A stretch of DNA of 64,000 nucleotides from Prunella strophiata (Eukaryota; Chordata; Aves; Passeriformes; Prunellidae). The translations under genes and the position numbers were made by a program. The stretch spans positions 20,945,001 to 21,009,000 of the forward strand of contig JAZBQD010000027.1 of the NCBI GenBank assembly GCA_036583965.1. The letters are read 5' to 3'. Below are positions 25,666-39,100 of this stretch, in pieces; positions within the stretch are counted from its first letter, which is position 1, and every line of letters begins with the position of its first letter. The notes under the pieces are model-generated. The model had not been told where the DNA came from, searched no databases, and saw only the letters and a list, made by a program, of their open reading frames with translations.

Positions 25666-27374
25666 GTCAGTCCCGGGATAACTGCGCCTTTTCTTCTGTG
25701 CCTTTTCAGCTCCTGGCAGCTGCTAGGGACCACTGCTGCTTACTTGCCACTTAAGCCAGAATGAGCTTTTTCAATGGATCAGAACATCTGTGTAGACTTC
25801 TCACCTCATTTCTATTGCCCTGGTAGCCCCAAGGAGGCATTTTGAATCCATAAATTATGACAAACCTCTCTGGCTACAGGTCCTGGGTAGACTTTCCCCA
25901 GAAACCCCTGAGCAACTGGATGTGCTGTCCTTACACAGGAGGGAGCCACACTGGGGTCGCACATGAAAATTAAGGAGTTGAGTCTCAAATACCTGGTCCC
26001 AATCTGACTTTTGCAATTATTAGTACAGACTCTTGAATACTTGCCTGGATAGCTACAAAATTTGCCAGCTGCATCAAGAGGACATAGGGAGGGACCTCTG
26101 TTAATCCCTTTTATTCACTAAATTTCACATGTTGCAGCTAATTCTGCTCCCAGACACAGGGTTGTAAATGGAGTGTTACCTCCCTTTCACTTAGAGGAGG
26201 AACTGAAATGATGCCTATGAGGCTAGAACAGAATTTGTCAAATCAGTGTGACACAATGTCAATTTAGAAAAGGGATTCCTAGGTGAAAACAGTGCTTTAG
26301 AACAAGCATCTGTTATAAATATTCAAACTGCAGAATTAGATAAAATGTTAGAACATAATAAGAAAAGCATATTAGGAAAAAATTTAAGATCTTAGCACCC
26401 TAGAAGAATATGCATTGTTCTCATGTCACCACAGACAGTATACAACAAAGTCAGGACACTTTAGGTGAAGCCTGAAGACAGTCAATAAAAGAATAAAAGA
26501 AGCTTTGTACAATGGCCAGTAATTAACAGATAGCCACTAAAGACACTCTTCTAATAACAAACAGAATTTAATAATATATTTCTTATAGACATAAGCACCA
26601 GTAGGACCTGCTCTGGATTTTCATTGAAAATTTTTTTTCTTTCCAGTCTTCCAGGAAGCAAAGAGTAAGTTAGCAGATATTGTAAAATCAAAATAGACTG
26701 TGGTGAATAAATTATATTTTGATATATTTATAATCCATTGCTGAGATTCAAGCCAGAAACTATTTAGGTTGCTGTTATTTGTTTGAGTTTGTAACTTGAC
26801 AGATTTACATATTTATCTTGCGATAAACACACAGATCCATCCATGCACTGCATTTCATGTGTCCTTCTTTTAGCTTTGCTTGGCAATGCATTCAGGAAAT
26901 GCATGATCTCCTTTGCCAGTAATTAGTCAGAGCTAATAAGAACTTTAGTAGGCAAGTCATGATTCTGTATGACTGTGCTGAGAAGATTAACACAATCAAA
27001 TGTTCTTGGAAAAAAACTAATAGTCCCACATATTTGTTTGATGTGGATGACAGACATCATTGGTATGACATCAGGGTTGTATCATTTCAGCTGCCTAAAT
27101 AGGCCTAATGAATACGACTCTAAATTGGTCTGTTTGGAATTTTTCATCAGCTCATTCAGTGTGTTATTTTCTCAAATACACTGAAATGCTAAGACAGCAG
27201 CTGCAGCTACATAAGACAAAGAAGTTAGTAAACAAAAAGCCAAAAATAAGTAATTTTAAAATTAATTTATAAGTGATATATTTTAAAATGTCATGGTAAG
27301 ACAACTGTGCACTTTGAAATTGCCAAGACACTGAGGAAATAAAATTTTTAAATCTTTTATTTATCAAGAGTCTG

Positions 27375-27389
27375 AAAAAAAAAAAAAAA
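27375..27389. repeat. poly(A) tract
   Basis: Run of 15 A in intron sequence. Confidence 0.85.
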
Positions 27390-30300
27390 GGCAATGTGAA
27401 ACATTTGCTGACTTTCCACCTTAATGGAAGCAGAATTCTCTTGGGCTCCCATGAGAATTGTACCATGTGAAATGACTATAGGATCACACCTTGGTTTTCT
27501 ACACATTAGGTAATTAATTTGAAATAAATAACATTCTTGCTGGACTAAGACAGTTTTCCAGATCACAGTTACCATACAAAATGTATGTTTCCCAACATAT
27601 GTGTCGTAGCTGATTTGCCAACTTAAGAGATCTTTCCTACTTCTTGTGTAAAGTCAGTGAAATGAAGAGACACCTAACAGACACCTTTCAGAAAACAGAG
27701 AAGTTTGTTCTTAAAGTGCTGTCTTGATCTGGGGCTCCTAAGATTTAATTGGGCAAAGTGTGGAATATTTTCACCTGTGAGAGAGTTGATGGATTCACCA
27801 CCCTTCTAGGTCAAGCACAGTCTTGCTCTATTGGAAACGCTCATTTCTCTTCTCTCTGAGTTTAAAAGCAGTGTTCTGTGGTTTAACTACAACTGAAATG
27901 TTGGCATGAACATTTTAATAAGCAGATTTGCAGTGATATGTGCAAGTCTTATTCCCATATGAAAGTCATTTTTTCAGGCTAATTCTTTCCTCTTCAGTCA
28001 TACATATAGAAAGGTAACAAATGTTTGGATAAGCTAGTTTAATGGCAGCTAATAGGGCTTTGGCTCTGATTTATCAAAACTGCTTCACAGTTTGCAGAAA
28101 TACATATGGTAAGTACATGGATAACAAATCTGTGAATTTTAGCTGATGCTAAATCAATGGAGAAAATGTAAAATGTTTAATTTTTAAGACTAAAGAATTC
28201 AAATACTGAGAAGGTTTTTTTCCAGTGAGCCAAATGCAATGTATTATACAGTGGGCTTAAATATAAATTCTTGATGCCCATAATTTCTTTAGCAGCAAAA
28301 TAGATTTTATTTCCTAAAATTAAATGTCAAAAATTTGTGGATTTGTATATTAACTGCAAAATTACCTCATATGGGCAACTGCAGTTTCAGAATAAATCAA
28401 GGTATTCTGCAGTTAAAAATTATTCATTCAGTGTGAAAAGTAATTTAATAGCTTGAAGAGTTTTTTATTTCTCGATAAAGCCCGAGTGGCTTTCAGTGAA
28501 TGCACACACTGACAAGCAAGGATAGCATGGAAACCACCAGGTAGACCCAGAGTAATAAAACATGGCCTTTGCCTCACAGCATAAATACTGAACTGGTGAT
28601 TGCTGTCACACTTTTAACAAAGCCACCCTTGCAGTCAAGTCAGGCTTAAGCTTCAGTTAACACCAGAAGCTCTAAAGACACATGGTTAACCCAACCCTGG
28701 GGGTTGTCCTGGAGCCACTGTCAGCCCAGACTAATAAGCAGCAAGCCTCAGCCCATTTCCCCACCTCTTTTCTTATTCACACTCATTGTGTTTTGTTTGA
28801 AGCATCACATTGATAGAGTGAACCCCAGTGAACAGATGACCATTTCTGTTATCTTCCTATCCTTACAAATTATGATGAAAGTTAGGATGAAAATTCTTCT
28901 CAGTTCAGATCTGCAGGGGCTTCTTCCCCCACCCTGGAGCCTGTGTGTGTTTTGCTTATTAGGGTGATCCGGGAATGTTAGTTCAGTGTTATTTAGTGCC
29001 CTGTTGTTATAAGGGCATTGGAGATACTCACTGCCTCCCTGTGGCACACTGAAATTGTGACCTTTCGGATTTGTAATGTCTTAAGTATTTGGTAGGCCTT
29101 GGGAAGTGTTCCACAGCCTGTGATATTCTGTTGGACAATGACCCTGAATGTTCTGTAGGTTATATTACTGTGGTATCATGTTGGGAAAGATGGAAGCAAG
29201 AATTAGTCTGTTGGCTGTTCTGATTGGATCTACCAATTTTGCAAAATGGCCTGGCTTAAAACTTTGTTTCTACTATTTATTTTCCCTTCAATAGCATGAT
29301 ATGGGCCTGGAACTTCCTACATGTTTACATGATAGAGTTCAGTAGGAAAGGTTTCACTGGTTCAGGGTCTTGTTGTCTGGAAAATATAACATAACATCCA
29401 GTATCACAGGCTATACATTTCTTTCACAAATACTTGTTTAAATCATTGTAACTTCATTATGTCTAACAAAGCTATTTTTAACAAGAATTGGGCCCTCTGT
29501 TTTTAATGTAATTCAAAGCTTTTGTCTTTCAAGTTTTTCTATAAACACTCTTGAAGCAAATTTTACTTTCTACATTCAGAATGTATCTCAAGTCTATGCC
29601 TGTTTACATAAACATTTGATACATCTGATTAACATCAGAATTCCCAGCTTTTCAAATGGCACTCACTTTGCTATAATATTCAGCCTTGCACAGTATTTTT
29701 GGCATGTCAGTTTTCCGCTTCATTAACAAATGTTGCCAGCTAATTGACTCTATTATTATTGTGGAACCCTTTTGCCAAAGGTAACTATTCTTCTTCAGCA
29801 TCCCAAATGTTCAAAGTGCCATCTGTAATTTATAGTTAATAAACAGTGAGACAACAGATGACAAATGTCTTTCTGGTAATTTTTTTCCTGTTAGTTTTTT
29901 TCATTGGCTGATATATACATATGTAACTTCCCAGTTCAACTCCATTTTTTTTCATTTATGGTACCACTGAGGTTTAACCTAATGCTAGGGAAAAATTACC
30001 AGATGTAGTCATCAAAGTAGCACTGATTCACAAACATATAAATCCAGAGTCCCAGCAGGTTGCCCCAAAGCAGGAAGAAGCAGAGATCAGATGCTTCCAA
30101 AAGGAGTCTGTGGTCTCAGTTAACAGTGAAGTTACTCTGGGTCTACATGGGTCTAGACAAAAATAAGATAAGCCTTCATTTGAAGACAAAATCTGAATAA
30201 CCAAGGTGAAGAACAGGAATGCCAAAAATGAGCTCTGTGAGCTCCTTGCCTTTGTTCAGCTGGCTGAAAGCTGAACACAGATATTGTAATCACATTAAAG

Positions 30301-30639
30301 AAAAGGGCTGTGAATGAACAACACAGTAAGTGTTGTGGGAGGAAATGTGTTACCCTACTTATACTTTAATTAGCTGAACACATGTGAAAAATATACAGCG
30401 GGGAATGAGCCTCACTGCATTTTCCATCTGCACGCTGGGAGGTGAGAGAAATTAAAATGGCTGCATAAAGCTGGTTCTTAAAGGTTTTGCATTACATTAG
30501 TGCTCACCTCAAGCTTTTCATTGCAGAATACGCAAAAGGTTTATTAATGTCACTGATAAATCAATCTCATCAATTTAATGGCAAATATTCACTTAAATTA
30601 TTATACTGCTCAAACCTATAAAGGAAGACTATCTTGGAA

Positions 30640-30745
30640 ATAAGTAAAGTGCATTTATATAGCCCTGTAAAGACATCTAGCACTTCTGAAAATATTGAGT
30701 AATACAGATAAGCCTATTTTAATGAAGCGAAACATTTCACCCTGA
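30640..30745. mobile_element. possible ancient SINE-like fragment
   Basis: GTGCATTTATATAGCCCTGT and the following AGCACTTCTGAAAATATTG, then AAGCCTATTTTAATGAAG, resemble a widespread old amniote repeat with the 'atttatatagc ... aaagcacttt ... aagcct' arrangement. It is very diverged; only a repeat search could confirm it. Confidence 0.25.
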
Positions 30746-31101
30746 TGGCACATGGATATATCCATACTATACAAAGCTTTTTTAATGTTCATTAAATTGT
30801 CAAAAATATTCTTGCCAAAGAGAATCTGTTACAATCACTTACCCTCAAGACCGTGGTATCTTCTGCCTTTATATCTTTTCTGTTTACGTTTTCTCTTTGC
30901 ATCATAAAATGTCTCTTCCTGAAATGACACATGCAAACAAATAAATGGACATGTAGTAATTATATTCACTACACTAGATGTTCTTAATAGACAGTCTTCC
31001 TTTACCTTTAGCACTGGAAATGCAGCCTTTATTGGTATTGAATGAATTATCTCCACATGTAGACCTGAATCCAGTGTGTATGTGTTGTCTTGTTTCTGCA
31101 G

Positions 31102-31239
31102 ACTGTTATTGTAACCCTTTTGGTTCAGTCCATGATCGCTGTAATGACAGAGGATTTTGTGAGTGTAAGGAGGGAACATCAGGGCCTAAATGTGATAAAT
31201 GTCTGCCGGGATATTTCTGGCACAGCTTGGGCTGTCAAC
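31102..31239 (+). CDS. NTNG1: NTNG1 laminin-EGF repeat 3 exon
   Basis: A 138-nt exon (two bases, 45 codons, one base) between TTTCTGCAG and a consensus GTAAGT donor. It encodes [33 protein letters not shown] and [12 protein letters not shown]. All eight cysteines of a laminin-EGF module are present, and the sequence aligns throughout with netrin-G1 laminin-EGF 3. The last C joins CG of the terminal exon to give Pro, reproducing the family's GCQ-P-NVCDN junction. The segment before the final cysteine (GYFWHSLGC) appears one residue longer than the human sequence as I remember it. The exon is symmetric and optional in known isoforms, and it places the EGF-like C' region one module further from laminin-EGF 2. 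Confidence 0.96.
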
Positions 31240-34084
31240 GTAAGTAACTCTGAGAGTCGCCCCTCTCCTGCAGCTCCGCTGCCTCTCATCCGTGTGCTGT
31301 CATGTGCCAGGTCTTGGGAGCAGAGAATGAGCAAAAGCTCTGGGCTGTTCCAGTGCCATAATGCCTGAACCTTGGGAGATCCCAGCTGAGGACACTGACT
31401 GTGCCATCCAGTTCATTCAATGCACTTTCAGTGTCCTCTCTCCCTCCCACTAACACCCGGAGGAGCTCCCACTGGCATAGGTAAATACACGTCTTGGCAA
31501 CTGTGAAGTTTTGTATACTAAAACATCAGCATATTACTTCCAAATTCAGAATTCCTACTAAAAGAAAGAAGGTGATTTCTCTGCATGTTCACTTTTTTCT
31601 GTCCTAAACTTCAGCTTCTCGACTAAGTTATTTATGCTTTCATACCTTTAAACTATCCCTGGAGAATAACTGCAAACCACTGGCTTGGCACTTCTAGTGA
31701 AATTAGTGAAATCTAGATGAAACCTAATGGTTGGGGAAAAAATTGAAGTATACTTAACATCCTTAAAAATAAGAGCTGAAAGTTTCCTGAAATGGTGTTA
31801 GAACACATGTTGTTTCCATGCTTAGTTATATATTTTGCTTCTCTTCTGGTTAACGGGTCTTGTAAGCAAGTGAGTAGAAATATCACTTCAGTATATACAG
31901 AATTAGACTTTTACTGCAAATTTTGTTTGTAGTAAATTCTTAAGATTTATTCTGTTAACAGTTTTGATTATCTACTTCCAGAAACTCTGGAGGGTCCTCT
32001 CACATTTTTCTTTTACCTTCTCTCACTGCCTCTCTGCATTCTTAACCACACACACATTAAAGACAGATTTCTACAAAAGCTTGCTTTTGATTCTTAAGAC
32101 TGAGAAACACAAGAAAATGTAATTACTGACACCAATTAGACAAATATTATAAATTGGTCAACAGTCATACAAATGCTCTAAATACTCAAAACCAAATGCA
32201 AATCTTATAAATTTTTAAAAACTAATGGCAATAATCCTAGAGATTACTACTGTCTCTCCAAGTGATGAGTACCTCTGAAGCAGAAAAGCTGAACTTGTGA
32301 CAACTCAACAGATTATATCTGGAAAGAAAACCAATAAATAATTTCAGGAAATATTGTGATAATTAACCAATTAGCATTAAAGATAGTATATGAAGATAAA
32401 ATAAGCTTGCATGGGCAACACTGTTCAGTGCAACCTGAGAAAACTGGACTTCCTCAGCTTCTGCCAGCAAGCTCCTGTTTGTATTTGGCAGGGCATTTAA
32501 ACCATATTTTTCACATGTGGTTGTTGACTGTATTCTCATTTTCCAGCTGCTTCTTCTTGAGTTATGATTCATAAAATTATTGGGCAGTTAGAATTGCAGC
32601 AGAAAGCAGGTGAAGTAATGTTTCAAGTTTCAAAGTTCTCTATTACTAATTCTTCACCAAATCAGATCCTAGTTACCTCCCAAACACCACACTCAGAAAT
32701 TAGTCTCCCTCTGCCTTGCACCCCATATGCAGAAGAAGGTTGTTACCACCCTGTTGTACCTTATCCTAGATACTGGCAAAATAACCATTGGATCTTTTGA
32801 AGCATCGGAAATATTGCAGTGACCCAAACTACAAGGGGAAAAAGCAAAACCAGAAATCAGTATGGTTCTCTGCATAGAATTTGAATAAAAAAAAACCAGT
32901 GTCCACCCAGTGGGCTTAAAAAAGGATATTAAGTAGCTGAGATACTGAACAAGTCTGGAGGACTGTTGAGCAAATTTTACAGTAATATATATACACCAGT
33001 TCATCAAAGCAATTACTTATTAATTTCAGTACTTCCTATCTTTTCAGGTTTGGACATTATAAGACAAATAATGTTCTTTTAATGAGGAGGTTTTTGAGCC
33101 CAGCATATAATTAGCTTGATTTTAGCTGAATCAAGAGTATTTGTAAAAGCTTTGGACAGTTTCTGGAAATGCAAGCTAGTGCCTTTATATTTGCTGACAA
33201 AACTAATTGAGTTTCCCTCACTATGTTGCAATTTTCTGAACAAATCTCAGTCTGATTGTGTAACTGTCAGATATTCTCCAAGTTTGAACAAATTATCTGA
33301 TCAATTTCAGAAGAAAAACAACTAGATGCAGTTGTCAGTTTTATGGAACAGACATCAAATTGTCATGTTTTACCAACCACACACTGATTTAAATCTCATT
33401 TCAAGTCTTATCATGGAGGAACAGAATCCCAATTAATTTAATTTTGTACAGTGTCAGTTTTAGCTTTCTTATTTTCCCATTGAATTCTAAACAAATGACT
33501 GGGCAAGCAAGCAGACCCCAATATACAAGAAAAATAAGATCTCATTCTGTTGCCTTGGCAAAGCTCAAAAAGATTATTTGTCTGGACACGTAGCATGCGG
33601 TTTTGATCTGCTTTTCCCTAAGCCTGTGCTGCACAGGAACATAGATATGCAAAGATGGATACACACACTCACTCGACAGACCAATATGTGCTTGTTTACT
33701 TTTTGTTATACATAGGCCATTGGCATTATTAAGAAATTCTATTCTTATGAAGCTTTGTTGCTAAAAACCATTGATCTAGTGCAAACAGAAGCTTGGACTA
33801 TAAATAAACAATTTAAATCCATACCATAAGCTAGTTTAATTACACGTATGATTCTATAAGTAAATGGAGTGTCATAATTTTATACATTAGTAAACCTATT
33901 AAGGAAAAAAACAACGCAAAAGCCGAGTTGTGTTTTCTAAGGCTCGCAATATATCATTTGATAAATTACAGTTTGGAGTCTACTTTGTACCACACAAAGT
34001 AGAAGTCACAGAAGCTATTATCCTCAGAACTATTTATTTAGGTACCTCACTCTTAGTGATTTAATCTAAACCCTCTGAGGATCC

Positions 34085-34400
34085 AGGCAGAGCGCTCCTC
34101 GCTTGGCGTCTCTGCGCACACCGAGGTCAGATGCAATTTTAGACTTTGCCTCCCAGATAAAAAGCCCTGTGATAGCAGCTGTTATCTTCTTGCATTCAGG
34201 GTTTGTGCTGCAGAGACGCAGCGGTCAGCGGGGTCTGGTTGGTACAGGAAGGTTTGCTGCCCTCAGAAGAAGAGGCACAATGGACGTGGCTGTGCCTGGC
34301 TCAGCTTCTGAGCCCTCCCCAGAACCCCTGCGGCCGCAGGCGTGGGCGTGCGGGGAACGTGCTGGGCTCAGCGGGGCCTCCCTGCCACAGACCCACAATG
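34085..34400. other. intronic CpG-rich patch
   Basis: CpG dinucleotides cluster here against an otherwise CpG-poor intron: GCGCTCCTCGCTTGGCGTC at the left, GAGACGCAGCGGTCAGCGGG in the middle, and a GCGGCCGC octamer at 34330-34337 followed by GGCGTGGGCGTGCGGGGAACG. Open frames of up to 143 codons cross it but resemble no protein I know. It could be a cryptic or alternative promoter, an enhancer, or the remnant of a CpG-rich insertion. Confidence 0.5.
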
Positions 34401-34655
34401 GATTTTCTCACCAGGATCAAAGCACAGGGAATGAATTCAGAACAGAACAGTTTGGTCCTGAAACCCTTTTAGAACTCCTGGAACATGAGAAATTACATAG
34501 CATACATTTGAGCTTTCTATTTTATAGAATCTGATTTCCTTTAAAAATGAACATTAAAACAGAACTAAAAGCTCCAAGCCTGGCAAGAAATTTAACCTAC
34601 AACTAGAGTTGATTTGGGCCAGTTTTTAACTGAACATAGTGTTTTTTGAAAAAAG

Positions 34656-34678
34656 GAACCTGCGAAAAAAGCAGGTTC
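34656..34678. repeat. hairpin, 8-bp arms
   Basis: GAACCTGC (34656-34663) and GCAGGTTC (34671-34678) are exact complements around GAAAAAA, in A-rich intron sequence. No T run follows that would suggest a small Pol III transcript. Confidence 0.8.
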
Positions 34679-36173
34679 AAAAGCAAAAAACATTTAAACA
34701 CAGCCAAAATATTAAGTAGGAGCATTCACTTGATTTTCTACATGCACTGCTTACAGTCTTGTGTCTTCTGTATTTCTTGGCCATGACATTTCAGGTGACT
34801 AAAGTCCATTGCATACATACAGCAGCATTTTAAAGTAACACCTTTTCATTTCACTCACAGAAGCATTGATTCCAAACCCAGCTGCATATTTATCCAATCA
34901 GGCAAAGAAAAGATCTTTTGCCAATATCAGTTTGGCAGCACAGCTCGAATTTTCATTAGGCATGTTCCTCACGGGGGAAAAGGTGAGGGAAGGTTCAATG
35001 ACTAATATTATTCTCTATCTCCCTTCATACAAAAACCAAGTAAACACATTGAACCCACAGCACTACGAAGGCCTAGAGTGAATGAGAGTTACCAATGGTA
35101 GCTGGCACCCCATAGCAAATCAGTGGCTTAAATTATCTTGGTTCAATGGTGGTAATCTTAAACAATTAGCAAGTGAATTTTCAGCCAGATGCCTTATATC
35201 AAGGTCTGAACAATCTATCTCATTTTACCCTTTCTCATTCATTTAAACAGAAACAAGCAAAGGATTGCACTCTTATCTTCAATGCTCAGATTGGACTCAG
35301 TGCTTGTATCTGTCTTCCAAACTAAACTTGTATTACTCTGCAGCCTGTCAGATAATTCATATTCTGTCACAGCGTGCATTTAACTTATTATATGATTATT
35401 TAAATATGAGCTTTTTTGGGGTGGATTTTATCATGTGTTACAAATGTTAGAAGCTGGAGCATTTGATGAAAATCATCATGCAGATTGAGTTGCCAAAGAA
35501 AATCAAACTTGAAATTGTAAACTCGGGAACTTAATCTTAACATTTGCTTTTGGAAGATTGGATTTACTGTTCAGCAAGAAAAGAGGAAAAAGACATATAC
35601 CATCTAATTATTTTAAAATCTTTTTTCAAAAAAATACAGCCTGCACTTCTTTCTAGAAAGATTAAATACATATAAATGCAATGGTCTCCCCAGTGAAGGC
35701 TAGTGATCTTTTACACATTTGTACACAGATGTATCCAATACCTACACATTGAACTTTTGCCTAGAGGATAAGACAAAAATATAAATAAATAGAAATGCAG
35801 ATTCAAGGTGCCCTGGTTTCCAGTTCACCATTGCAACTGCCTCTGTGGGGAGCCATAGAAGTTCCACCTATCTATTTTTATATCTTTTTACCAATAGCAG
35901 TTTTAGTGCTGTTAGCTGGTCAGGATACAGCAGGACTCCCTTTGCACAGGTGCTGTACATACTTTCAGTTCTGCTGTGGTTTGGTGCCAAGGATGGTGCT
36001 AGTAAGCACACAGCTACACTTGGAGCTGAAGGGAAGTAAAGGATAAAGGATAAAGTTCTGCTGAGGCTGAGCATTGTTGTCCTCAGGGAACAGTCATCTG
36101 TCCCTGGTCTTTATACACAACATACTGCTTTCAAAATACCTATTTTACATGGTTATTATACAGACTAAAGAAA

Positions 36174-36194
36174 GTGTGTGTGTGTGTGTGTGTG
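36174..36194. repeat. (GT)n microsatellite
   Basis: Ten uninterrupted GT units, followed by a single CG-containing interruption. Confidence 0.95.
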
Positions 36195-39100
36195 CGTACA
36201 GGGGTTTGGATGCATAAAGGAACAGACTCTCCTTCAAATGAGAATTTAAATGCAAATTTAAATCCAGATTAATTCTCTTTACATTAATCCAGAATCCAAC
36301 TTCTGCAACTCACAGTAAAGTCTGGTTTACAGATGTAAGACAAGCAAGGCAAGAATACAAACAAAATTACAGCATTATCAGACCTGATCCTCAGCTGATG
36401 CAAAACACTAGTTCTGCTTGCCTCAGGGGAAGCATGCTGGTGACTTACAGGTGTAATGCCATCCTGATATCCTTTTAAAACCAGGGTCTTTTAAACCTGA
36501 GAAACAACAATGCAAACGTGCTTATTAATGCATTTCAATCCAAAATACACAGCCCACAGAATAATCACACAGATACTTGGATACATAGAAAGTTGTTCAC
36601 CTAAGTATGAATATCATGGAATGTTATTCTTTTTTAATGAGATGCTAGATTTGAAGGAGAAAAGGAAGGTTGATTCTCTCTCTGGGGAGAATATATTTTA
36701 GTCAGAGTAAACATGTCAGAACACAAACACTGTATATGAACAGAAATGATCAAGTGAGGCACCTCTCCTCTATGAAGAGCACAGAGGAGATGAAAACATA
36801 AGATGCTCTGAGAGAGTTATACAGATCTGCATAATTCCTGTAGCATGTCTAGGCTGGAGACCATGCCTTAATCTTCTTTTAGCACTGCTGCCTACAAAGT
36901 GTGTGGGATATTGTGGAAATGGAAGAACCTGCAGAAGCAATAGACTAGAGGGGTACTGGAGAGAGCTCAAGGACTTTATCTCACTGTCTCTGTGCTGGAA
37001 GGCCTCTGCCAACAGGATGGGGTTGTGAATTAGGTAATACCTGTGTGTGGAGAAGCCAATGAAAATAACATATAAATAAATTCAAGCAGAGAGTGAGGCT
37101 CAAAAGAAGAGACTAGTTTGCATAGTTACCATGTTATTGAGAGGCACCAGGCTCCTGACAGACTGCAGCTCCTCAGGAGATTTACTCTGATAACCTGGTG
37201 ATCAGGAATTGCTTTCTCCAAAGCAAAAATAAATGGTTCAGTAGCAACATTTATACACCTGACCTTTAACAGAACAATTTTTCCCCAACAAGGTGAGGGA
37301 TTGGATTGGAGCAAAGAGGTTGTTCTCCTCTTGATCTTGCCCAAGTGTCAGCTTCAAAGCTGCTATTTCATGGCTGTCCAAACTGCTCTAATTGCAAGTG
37401 CTGCAATCCCTCTTCTCCCAATTCCCCACTATTTAGTCCCACACCCCTAGCAATCTCTCAGGCAGTTGTTTGACCTTTCACTGAATGATTTCAGATCTAA
37501 CTCAGCAGGACACTAATCAAAAAAAGAATAGTTTTTTGCTATGTTAGTTCTGTGATATGAATCATCCACTGGTTGAACAAGCAGGAGCACCCTGGGAGAG
37601 CATAACCCACTCAGCTGGGGAGGGATGGAAGCCTGGCAGCCAGTCAGGCTGGGCTGTGCTGCCATGCAACCATGGCACATCACTCCCCATCACTAAGCCA
37701 TTCTACACTCTAGGAACTTGTAAAAATACCTGACAAAGCCACATCATTTCAGAAGGACGAGCAGGTAGATAATTAGGGAAACGTCTTAAAAATGTTACCC
37801 TTAAAAAAGCCCCCAACATTCTGTACTCTCCTAAAATAGCTTTTAAATCCACTAACCTATAGAAAAACCAAGAACTCTCTAATATTCTCTTGTACCGAAG
37901 CAGAATCATAACTTTTCAGAGAAAAAAAACTAGGATTCTGCATGCAGAGCAAAATCGGACAGTGGTGATGGATGTGAGCAGAGTGCATTTCCAAAACAGC
38001 CCAATTCAAAGAGAGTCAATACAATTTGTAGCATCTCGTGTTTTTTTAGTGCTGTATCAGGGGGGAGTTCTGAACAACCAAATATCAGGAAATTAATGAA
38101 AACTTAAGCAAGTAACATTATTTGTTTTCTTCAGTCAGATGATTTTAAAATGGTTAATATTTGATAGCACAATGATAAATATTTTAATAGAGTATATTGC
38201 AGTCAGTTAGGAATAGATCAAAAAGATACAAAGTAAGCTCCACTAGATAAACTTTTATTAGGTACATGAAATAGAACATAAAGCTTGATAGCAATTACTA
38301 CTTAATCTATTCACATTTGGAAACGTATTGAAGGGGAAACTTATAACTCAGTTGTTATGAATTATTAAATGTTCATTTGAACAGTGATGAGCAGGACTTC
38401 TTTTCCTCTGAAAAATCTGTCACACTTTCCTTTTAAGCCTGCTCAGAGGCCATGGCTTCTGTGTAATTTGCCTGTTCACTTCCTTTTTATGAGGACAGAA
38501 TAAAGAGATCAATAGCAGCACAGACACACCCAGATGGGGCATTTTTATGAAGGGGCTTTAAAAGCACCATTTAGGAGTAAGTAAAGTAATCTCCATCCTA
38601 CTTAAATGCAGACAAAATTACTGACCTGAGGCAAATAAAGATAGCCAAGGTTTCCTATCTTGGCACTGATGCTACTGATGGCACTGCTGACACCAGCACG
38701 TGCTGATTATCAAGGCTTCAGTAGTTGTTGTTTTAACTTCCTTTACACATGTGTAGACACAACAGTATGGAAACTAAAGTTTCCTTTAGAAGGAGCTGAT
38801 AAGTTTTAACTTGCAAAATGCTGACAGCCTCCACTAAGACAAGTTAAGCTCTCCCAGTGGTATTAAAGTTAAAAAATGCCTTCTAATTACACATGAATAA
38901 ATGCATGCCATGGAAGTAGGTATACCATGATTTTGTCCACCTTAAGTTTAAATTTTAAAATACTAGCTTGCATGTTTGATGGATTTCAGAGTTACTTTAG
39001 GTACAGGGGCACACCTGATGTTAAAGTGTATTTCTGCTCTGAATTTAAACATGCTGAATAGATGTAATCCTGAAATAATCAGCTTTTCTAATGTCAGATT

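Larger units (their letters stand above)
25666..31101 (+). other. NTNG1: NTNG1 intron between laminin-EGF 2 and 3
   Basis: 5.4 kb of AT-rich intron. It contains an A tract (27375-27389) and a possible old SINE fragment (about 30640-30745). The block at about 30380-30560 is moderately complex and repeat-free, a candidate conserved non-coding element that cannot be tested here. The acceptor is strong (TTGTCTTGTTTCTGCAG). Confidence 0.75.

Noticed and set aside
30978..31101. Upstream in-frame extension before laminin-EGF 3
   Set aside because: Contains the pyrimidine tract and AG of the acceptor and no netrin sequence, so intronic.
34103..34534. 143-codon open frame across the CpG-rich patch
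   Set aside because: No known domain; explained by scarcity of stop codons in GC-rich DNA. The patch itself is kept as a finding.
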